Shown here: positions 7,300 to 11,499 of the stretch, in pieces | How the letters are laid out: each line of letters starts with the position of its first letter | Numbering within the stretch: position 1 is the first letter of the stretch | Assembly (NCBI GenBank): GCA_902806365.1 | Contig: CADCWJ010000852.1 | Location: 1-11,499, forward strand | Source of the DNA: an uncultured Thermomicrobiales bacterium | GTDB taxonomy: Bacteria > Chloroflexota > Chloroflexia > Thermomicrobiales > UBA6265 | Reading direction: 5' to 3' | Length of the DNA: 11,499 nucleotides | Notes under the pieces: model-generated | What the model was told of the DNA's origin: nothing | The model's database searches: none | Seen by the model: only the letters and a program-made list of their open reading frames with translations | Position numbers and translations under genes: made by a program

Positions 7300-8280
7300 T
7301 TACTCGACGGTGAAGGGAAGCACGACGCCTTCCGACGCCTGGATACCACCGGCAGTGTCCGGCTGGGTGCTGAACGCGACATAAGAGCCGGCTTCAAGAT
7401 CCGCCGACAGGTACGCGGTGCCGCCAGCGGAGAGGGTGCCGATACCACCGACGAGCGTGGCGCCTTCCGGCGTCTCGCCGGTCGCGACGGTCGTCGCCAG
7501 TTCGGTCGCGGCGGCCTCATCGAGTTCTTCGTCGGTGGCGTACACGACAAGGTCAGTGACCTGCGAGCTGTCGTTCGTCACCTTCCACAGTTGCTGACCG
7601 GTAACAGGATCGCTCACGACCTCGATCGCGCCATCAGCGATCGAAAGCTCGGCGTCGGACGGAAGATCCTCAACGACCGGCGTGGCGACATCCTCGGCGA
7701 CCGGGGATCCATCAGGGCCGGGAAGCGGCGTCGCGACGGGCTCGATCAGGCCGAACTCAACCGCTTCTTCTGTGGTCAAGACGGTGATCTTCTGCGGCGG
7801 CTGGGTCGCGGCCGGGTTGGAGCCGAACAGCACGAACTCGCCTGGCGTCAGGTACACGACGACCTGCGTCGTCGCACCGGCATCGGCCCACGCGCCACCG
7901 ACGAAGGTGGAATCGGCCCACCACTCGGGGAGCTCTCCGCCCTCACCGGCGAACGCCTGGCTAATCACGGTTGTCAGGTCGCCAACGGTCTGCTCTTCCG
8001 GAATCTGGCCGAGATTGGCGACCGCCAGGTTCTCGCTCTCATTGATGAGCGTGATGATCGTGAACCCTTCCAGAAGCTCGGACCCGCTCACGCTGAAGGT
8101 GTCTTCGCTCACGGTGATCTGCACTTCCTGCAGGTCGAGCCCGAGACCTTCGGCCTCCGGCGTGGCGTCCTGGGCCGCGACCGAGCTGGCGAATGGCATG
8201 ACCGCAATCAGCGACATGACCAGACCCACCAGCAGAACCGCAAACGAGCGCTCTCGTCCGCGTACGCGTTCACTAGGCAT
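7300..8280 (-). CDS. exported, highly acidic duplicated beta-rich protein
   Basis: A 326-residue protein. Residues 1-36 are a signal peptide: basic start (MPSERVRGRER), hydrophobic core VLLVGLVMSLIAVMPF and cleavage site SVAA|QD. There is no lipobox Cys. The mature chain has about 49 Asp/Glu, two Lys, and no Arg, His or Cys. It holds two related beta-rich units joined by a PVATP-type linker. Each has a strand like ITLINES or KVTNDSS, later STFVGG or ATLVGG, and ends in LTPGEFVLFGS or LEAGSYVAFST. The shape suggests cupredoxin- or Ig-like domains, but without His and Cys they cannot carry a type-1 copper site. The start has AAGGGAG 7 bases upstream on the minus strand. The function is unknown; an extracytoplasmic structural or binding role is the most I would infer. 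Confidence 0.8.
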   Translation of the reverse strand: MPSERVRGRERSFAVLLVGLVMSLIAVMPFASSVAAQDATPEAEGLGLDLQEVQITVSEDTFSVSGSELLEGFTIITLINESENLAVANLGQIPEEQTVGDLTTVISQAFAGEGGELPEWWADSTFVGGAWADAGATTQVVVYLTPGEFVLFGSNPAATQPPQKITVLTTEEAVEFGLIEPVATPLPGPDGSPVAEDVATPVVEDLPSDAELSIADGAIEVVSDPVTGQQLWKVTNDSSQVTDLVVYATDEELDEAAATELATTVATGETPEGATLVGGIGTLSAGGTAYLSADLEAGSYVAFSTQPDTAGGIQASEGVVLPFTVE

Positions 8281-8372
8281 TCGGCAACTCCCTTGGGGAC
8301 ATCCGTCCCGCTGTATGCCCGCGCTCTGGCGGGGACCCGTCCACGACACGACTCGGTGCCGCTACTCCGACC

Positions 8373-8378
8373 ATCATA
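8373..8378 (-). promoter_or_regulatory. -10-like box for the exported-protein gene
   Basis: The minus strand reads TATGAT, five of six matches to the sigma-70 -10 box, about 93 bases before the start codon at 8280. No convincing -35 box is found at 16-18 bases, so this is a candidate only. Confidence 0.35.
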
Positions 8379-8501
8379 CCCGGCGGAAGCCGTTCTTCGC
8401 ACCCGCCTCGGCGCTCAGTTCGCTGTCGGCGCCTCGCGCGTGCCCCTCGCAATGGCGAAACAGGCGTCCGGCGCTTCCCGCCGATCCGGTGGATCGAGAC
8501 C

Positions 8502-8519
8502 AGTCCACCCGGGTGGACT
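8502..8519. promoter_or_regulatory. 18-bp perfect palindrome, possible operator
   Basis: AGTCCACCC is followed directly by its reverse complement GGGTGGACT, with no spacer and no mismatch. It lies in a divergent promoter region, 41 bases before the TACAAT box that serves the next gene. A perfect palindrome of this length in such a place fits a dimeric repressor or activator site. The regulator is not identifiable from this window. Confidence 0.5.
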
Positions 8520-8560
8520 TCCCGGAGCCGGTACCCGGTTCGCGGGCGTGGTCCGGTTGG

Positions 8561-8566
8561 TACAAT
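8561..8566 (+). promoter_or_regulatory. -10 box TACAAT before the DUF2007-like gene
   Basis: TACAAT matches the -10 consensus at five of six positions and lies about 62 bases before the ATG at 8628. The base context GGTTGGTACAAT is AT-richer than its surroundings. A -35 match at 16-18 bases is poor, which would fit activation through the nearby palindrome. Confidence 0.4.
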
Positions 8567-8627
8567 CCCCCCGAGAGCGAGCGCACCCGCGCGCATGTGG
8601 GAAAACGCGAACGAGGAGTCATCGGTC

Positions 8628-9053
8628 ATGCCAAGGTATTGCCCCGCTGGAGACGGCTCGTTCGACGACTGGGTCGAGGTGTGCCCGGAATGCGGTCGCG
8701 CACTCGTAGCAACTCCGCCGCGTGCAGAGGCGGGGGGAGCTGACGGCCCCCTGGTATGGCTGGCGACGGCGCCGAACGAGCCAGAGGCGCAGATGTGGGC
8801 CGAAACGATCCGAGCCGATGGTGTTCCAGTGTTCGTCAAGGCAGGCGGCCCGGGCGTCGGCGCCTGGGCCTCGGCGTCATCGTTCGAGCACGAGCTGTTC
8901 GTACGGGAGCGAGATCTCTTCAAGGCGCGCCGGATCATCCGGTCGCTGTTCTCGACCACGCCCACCCTCGGCCGTGCGCTTCCGCGCCGTGCCTCGGTGC
9001 CCCAGGTACGGCCCGCGCGCAAGGGCGGAGCGGCTCAGACCAGCGGTGCCTGA
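8628..9053 (+). CDS. zinc-ribbon / DUF2007-like protein
   Basis: A 141-residue protein. The first 25 residues look like a zinc ribbon that has lost a ligand: Cys5 starts the usual CPxCG knuckle but is followed by AGDG, while the second knuckle CPECG is intact. Next come PLVWLATAPNEPEAQMWAETIRADGVPVFV and HELFVRERDLFKARRII, the pattern of DUF2007, a small ferredoxin-like domain described as a putative signal-transducing protein. The last 30 residues are a basic, flexible tail. I chose 8628 because GAGGAG stands 9 bases upstream; a start at 8595 would add 11 residues before the ribbon. The role is unknown. It converges with the next gene, leaving 24 bases between their stops. Confidence 0.7.
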   Translation: MPRYCPAGDGSFDDWVEVCPECGRALVATPPRAEAGGADGPLVWLATAPNEPEAQMWAETIRADGVPVFVKAGGPGVGAWASASSFEHELFVRERDLFKARRIIRSLFSTTPTLGRALPRRASVPQVRPARKGGAAQTSGA

Positions 9054-9077
9054 CGAAGCCGCAACAGGGGGTGGCGG

Positions 9078-9512
9078 TCAGCCGACGAGGATCGAGCAGA
9101 TGTGGACAGTTTCTCCGGAATCGCTCGACCCGACTTCCCAGCACCGGTTGCCACTTGGAAAGCTGATTTCGTAATCGTCGCTTCGGCGGCGGAACTCGAC
9201 CGCATCGCGCCCATCCTGGAGCTGGCATGGGACGAGCGACACCGCGACGCTCCGGTTGAGATGCGCCGTTCCCTCCGGAGTGCCGCCTATATCGACATAA
9301 TGATCACCGATCTCAAGTCCGACTAGCCGGCCCTGAACGCCGATCTCGAGCGTGCCGATTGCGGATGCTCCGGGTTTGGCAACTGCGTCGAAAACAGAGC
9401 CAGGGACCGTGACGGCAATCGTGTTCCGGACCGGATCAACCGCTATCCGGGTCTGGCCGGGAGCCGTGGGCCCACCAGTCCCGCGATCCGGCGTCGCGGG
9501 GACGCTGGTCAT
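9078..9512 (-). CDS. hypothetical protein, second gene of an ATGA-coupled pair
   Basis: A 144-residue protein I do not recognise. After a flexible, proline/glycine-rich start there is a beta-rich middle: IAVDPVRNTIAVTV, then GTLEIGVQGRLVGLEIGDHYVDI, whose GRLVGLEI strand recalls DUF2283-type small domains, though only weakly. Further on is VEFRRRSDDYEISFPSGNRCWEV. It has three Cys residues, at CQL, RCWEV and HICS, and no signal peptide or membrane helix. Its ATG overlaps the stop of the upstream gene as ATGA, so the two are very likely translated together and may act together. Its 3' end faces the DUF2007-like gene. That it is a real gene is likely from the coupling; its function is unknown. 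Confidence 0.6.
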   Translation of the reverse strand: MTSVPATPDRGTGGPTAPGQTRIAVDPVRNTIAVTVPGSVFDAVAKPGASAIGTLEIGVQGRLVGLEIGDHYVDIGGTPEGTAHLNRSVAVSLVPCQLQDGRDAVEFRRRSDDYEISFPSGNRCWEVGSSDSGETVHICSILVG

Positions 9513-9994
9513 CCTTCCGCTCCATCATTGTCGCCCGCGGATGCACCGTAGGCGCCGCTGGGGGTGGATGCCGCGGGCGCCACGAGGAGCCGCACGACGA
9601 TCGGTCGTTCCGCCTCCGCTCCCGCCGACTCGACAGCGATCCTCGGAGGAGCCCCACGACGGAGCGTCTCGCCGAACCGAACATACCCCCATGCACGCCA
9701 CCCCATGTCGGTTTGTAGCAGGTTCGCCAACTCGATCTCGGTGACATTCGTCGGCGAGTCGGCGATCGTCGCCAAAACATCATCGACGATGCCCCGCGCG
9801 AGTTCGGGAATCGTGGTCGCTTCGGCCTGGAAGGTCGCGATGGACGCGGCGTCGGCGACATCTTCCGGATGGTCCGGATCGCTCGTCAGCGAGAACAATC
9901 TGGCGACCAGCGATTCGACAAGCCGCAGCGGATCGGGGCCGGAGACCGTAATCGGTGAATGCTCGAACGTGGCGGCCGATAGTGACTCTGACAT
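9509..9994 (-). CDS. hypothetical protein, faintly archease-like
   Basis: A 161-residue soluble protein. The layout is FEHSPITVSGPDP, then a helix LRLVESLVARLFSL, a middle ELARGIVDDVLATIA, the strands EIELANLLQTD and WRAWGYVRFGETLR, and a low-complexity Ala/Gly/Asp tail. The order of EH-start, amphipathic helix and later beta strands resembles archease, the small partner of RtcB RNA ligase and of tRNA methyltransferases. The archease metal-binding Asp after EHTAD is not present, and no rtcB is nearby, so I hold this loosely. The start is supported by AAGGA 8 bases upstream on the minus strand. It is the first gene of a two-gene unit, overlapping the next by four bases, and is divergent from the YihY-family gene. 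Confidence 0.6.
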   Translation of the reverse strand: MSESLSAATFEHSPITVSGPDPLRLVESLVARLFSLTSDPDHPEDVADAASIATFQAEATTIPELARGIVDDVLATIADSPTNVTEIELANLLQTDMGWRAWGYVRFGETLRRGAPPRIAVESAGAEAERPIVVRLLVAPAASTPSGAYGASAGDNDGAEG

Positions 9995-10159
9995 GGAACG
10001 GATCCTTCACCAGTAGGTAAGGGGAGATCGCCGGCCGGCCGCTTCGCGCCAATCGAGTGCGGAACGGTGTGCGATCATCGAGCGGTCGGTGTCCTGAAGA
10101 CCGGCACGCATGATCGACACCGGTATTGTCCCACGGGTACGCACCGGACCGGAGGAAAG

Positions 10160-11086
10160 ATGAAACCCAATGCCGGTCCCAACCGGTCCCCGATTGCGTT
10201 TGCCAGGCGCTTCGTGGGCGATGTCCGCTCCCGGCGACTGACCGGGATGTCGCAGCAGATTGCCTACAACATCCTGTTCGCGCTTGGGCCGTTGCTGATG
10301 TTCGTGACCGCGTTCTGCGGCTTCGTGACCCAACAGATCAACGCCGGCTCCGCCAACCCTGTCGAACCCGTAACCGATTGGCTGGCCGCCGAGCTTCCGC
10401 GCGAGGCGGCGCAATTCCTCCAGGAGCCGGTCGCCAATGCCCTCTCGACGAGTCCCGGCTTTCTGCTTTCCTTTGGGGGCCTCTTCGCCCTGGTGGGCGC
10501 GCGAGGCGCGATGGGGGCGATCATGGAGGGCCTGAACGAGGCCTACGGCGTTCGCGAGACGCGCTCCTGGATGATCAGGACAGGGACCGCGATCGCGCTC
10601 ACGGTCGCACTGGCCGTGGCCCTGGTCGTATCCGCCGCACTCATGTTTCTGAGCACCGGCGTTGGGCAGGATATCGCCGATCGGATCGGCCTCGGAACGG
10701 CCTGGTCGACCATCTCGGCCTGGCTCCGGTGGCCGCTGACGGCAGTGCTGGTAGCGTGGGTGATCGTGCTGTTACACAGATACGCGCCAAACTTCCGGGC
10801 TCCGCTTCGCTGGTATCTGCCGGGAGCGGCGCTGACAGTCGTGCTGATGGTGTCGGCGGCACTGGGGCTGCGGGTCTACTTCGCCTTCGCCGGGTCGTAT
10901 TCGGATGCCTACGGCGTGTTCGGTGCGGTCCTGGCCTTTGTCTTCTTCCTGTACATTGCCGGGATGGTGATGCTGATCGGCGGCGTCTTCAATGGCACGT
11001 TGCGGGGTGGGCCGCCGCCCTCGGCGGCGGGGCCGGAACCGGCGCACCTGGTGCGGTCGGCGGCCGACATGGAGGGCGCGTCCTGA
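10160..11086 (+). CDS. YihY/BrkB-family (UPF0761) membrane protein
   Basis: A 308-residue inner-membrane protein of the family once misnamed RNase BN. It has six membrane helices: around 34-56 (IAYNILFALGPLLMFVTAF), 97-118 (FLLSFGGLFALVGARGAMGA), 138-160, 185-205, 218-240 (ALTVVLMVSAALGLRVYFAF) and 248-275 (YGVFGAVLAFVFFLYIAGMV). Family features include the early ALGPLLMF helix, the AMGAIMEGLNEAYGVRETRSW stretch after helix 2, and the AYGVFGAVLAFVFFLYI C-terminal block. Some members are linked to transport or to serum resistance, but no activity is firmly known. The start is set by GGAGGA 3 bases before the ATG; an ATG at 10067 lacks a Shine-Dalgarno and adds hydrophilic residues. A terminator-like hairpin follows directly. 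Confidence 0.88.
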   Translation: MKPNAGPNRSPIAFARRFVGDVRSRRLTGMSQQIAYNILFALGPLLMFVTAFCGFVTQQINAGSANPVEPVTDWLAAELPREAAQFLQEPVANALSTSPGFLLSFGGLFALVGARGAMGAIMEGLNEAYGVRETRSWMIRTGTAIALTVALAVALVVSAALMFLSTGVGQDIADRIGLGTAWSTISAWLRWPLTAVLVAWVIVLLHRYAPNFRAPLRWYLPGAALTVVLMVSAALGLRVYFAFAGSYSDAYGVFGAVLAFVFFLYIAGMVMLIGGVFNGTLRGGPPPSAAGPEPAHLVRSAADMEGAS

Positions 11087-11087
11087 C

Positions 11088-11110
11088 CGTTGCCTGAAAA
11101 GGCGGCGTTT
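11088..11110 (+). terminator. hairpin with GAAA tetraloop after the YihY-family gene
   Basis: CGTTGCCT pairs with AGGCGGCG (two G-T wobbles) around the stable tetraloop GAAA, one base past the stop codon, and is followed by TTT. This is the best terminator-like signal in the window. Its 3' arm and T run are also the first bases of the parS palindrome. Confidence 0.5.
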
Positions 11111-11120
11111 CACGTGAAAC
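11107..11120. promoter_or_regulatory. parS site (ParB/Spo0J binding site)
   Basis: GTTTCACGTGAAAC is exactly the 14-base core of the chromosomal parS consensus TGTTTCACGTGAAACA, which is conserved across bacterial phyla. Here the palindrome extends to 16 bases with C and G outside the core (11106-11121). ParB dimers load here as CTP clamps and spread, marking the origin region for segregation and SMC loading. The site lies between the YihY-family gene and the sigma factor; parA and parB are not in the window. Confidence 0.8.
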
Positions 11121-11382
11121 GTTTGGAGGGTGCTGGCCCGCTTCTGGCGTTGAGCGGTGGGGAACTGGCCCCATCCCGGCAAGAGCGGTCGACGTAGTAT
11201 TGTGCTGGCGCTGATCCTTCTCGCCTCGCGCGTTTCGGCACGTCGTTCCGGTTCTCATCCTGGCGAAACCTGCGTTCCTCCTCACTCGTTTCAGGAGTGG
11301 GGAAGGAAGGAACCACACCAGGATGGACACCACAATGAACTGGGGCCAGATGTGGCCCATTGCCAGTCCTGGGAGAAGATGC

Positions 11383-11499
11383 GTGTCGCTCGACGAACAC
11401 AATCTCGTCGAACGGGCTCGAGCGGGTGACCAACTCGCCTTTGCTCAGTTATTCGAGCAGTACAACGCACCGATCCTCAACTACCTGCATCGGATGGTC
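11383..11499 (+). CDS. ECF-type RNA polymerase sigma factor, N-terminus (partial)
   Basis: Only 39 residues are visible before the window ends. They read LVERARAGDQLAFAQLFEQY followed by NAPILNYLHRMV, the classic start of sigma-70 region 2 in extracytoplasmic-function sigma factors, which bind core RNA polymerase. I prefer the GTG at 11383: GGAG lies 7 bases upstream and family members start 5-10 residues before this motif. ATGs in the same frame at 11323 and 11335 are possible; they would add 20 or 16 residues, including a MNWGQMWPIASPGRRC stretch without family likeness. The partner anti-sigma factor, if any, would lie beyond the window. Confidence 0.75.
   Translation, partial: MSLDEHNLVERARAGDQLAFAQLFEQYNAPILNYLHRMV

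Larger units (their letters stand above)
8281..8627. other. divergent intergenic region, 347 bases
   Basis: The region separates two divergently transcribed genes. It contains a TATGAT box for the minus strand, a perfect 18-bp palindrome and a TACAAT box for the plus strand, each listed separately. I see no gene, riboswitch or other repeat in it. Confidence 0.6.
11087..11382. other. intergenic region between the YihY-family gene and the sigma factor
   Basis: Besides the terminator hairpin and parS it holds a TATTGT box at 11198-11203, a purine-rich GGAAGGAAGG at 11301-11310 and a hairpin at 11343-11358 (GGGCCA-GATG-TGGCCC) just before the sigma-factor Shine-Dalgarno. The last could be part of the mRNA leader. 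No other gene is evident. Confidence 0.45.

Noticed and set aside
7147..8709. Long plus-strand open frame of about 520 codons
   Set aside because: It lies antisense to the exported acidic protein, is rich in Arg, Gly and Asp, and has no domain or Shine-Dalgarno. High GC keeps the opposite strand free of stops.
10072..10122. Overlapping 7-bp inverted repeats (CGATCAT/ATGATCG and CGGTGTC/GACACCG) before the YihY-family gene
   Set aside because: Loops of 20 or more bases and short stems are within what chance gives; the two pairs are mutually incompatible in order.
10124..10129. TATTGT as a -10 box for the YihY-family gene, and the same hexamer at 11198-11203
   Set aside because: Three or four matches to consensus only and no -35 partner at either place.
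11011..11028. Strong hairpin GCCGCCG-CCCT-CGGCGGC
   Set aside because: It lies inside the YihY-family coding region and is explained by codons for a Pro/Ser/Ala/Gly tail.
1..11499. tRNA, rRNA, CRISPR array, toxin-antitoxin or defence cluster
   Set aside because: No cloverleaf, no regular spacer array and no nuclease, methylase, helicase or toxin-like protein was found in any plausible frame.

Overview
The window is GC-rich, densely coded bacterial DNA. I infer a member of the Chloroflexota close to Thermomicrobiales. The grounds are high GC in every frame, exported-protein linkers rich in ATP/PVATP motifs, a small zinc-ribbon plus DUF2007-type protein, and dispersed structured intergenic repeats with GTCATTCC-like ends. 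This placement comes from general resemblance, not from a search. There is no rRNA, tRNA, CRISPR array, transposase or phage gene, so most of it reads as ordinary chromosome.

Layout. At 3-962 lies the C-terminal half of an MFS transporter cut by the window edge, followed at 1029-2198 by hemW, a radical SAM heme chaperone. Converging on hemW is a VC0807-like membrane protein (2573-3298, minus strand). The tail-to-tail gap between them holds one copy of a hairpin-bearing repeat. Next comes a plus-strand pair with overlapping ends: a FolC-type folate Mur ligase (3508-4965) and a GAF-domain protein with no output domain (4952-6523). A second, larger and highly structured copy of the repeat (about 6552-6826) fills the next tail-to-tail gap, before a 65-residue membrane protein (minus strand, ends 6847). 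Two back-to-back hairpins (7204-7255) separate that gene from an exported, extremely acidic protein with an internal duplication (7300-8280, minus strand).

The divergent gap 8281-8627 carries an 18-bp perfect palindrome and promoter-like -10 boxes in both directions. It leads to a zinc-ribbon/DUF2007-like protein (8628-9053). Converging on that is a minus-strand ATGA-coupled pair of unknown genes (9994-9509 and 9512-9078). A YihY/BrkB-family membrane protein (10160-11086) follows. It is followed by a terminator-like hairpin that runs into a perfect 14-bp parS core (11107-11120), and finally by the first residues of an ECF sigma factor cut by the window end.

Functionally the region is mixed housekeeping: heme trafficking, folate polyglutamylation, transport, envelope proteins and signalling. 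I see no convincing new defence or biosynthetic system. The most interesting signals are non-coding: the parS site, the repeat family with compensatory base changes found in tail-to-tail gaps, the tandem hairpins and the isolated palindrome.
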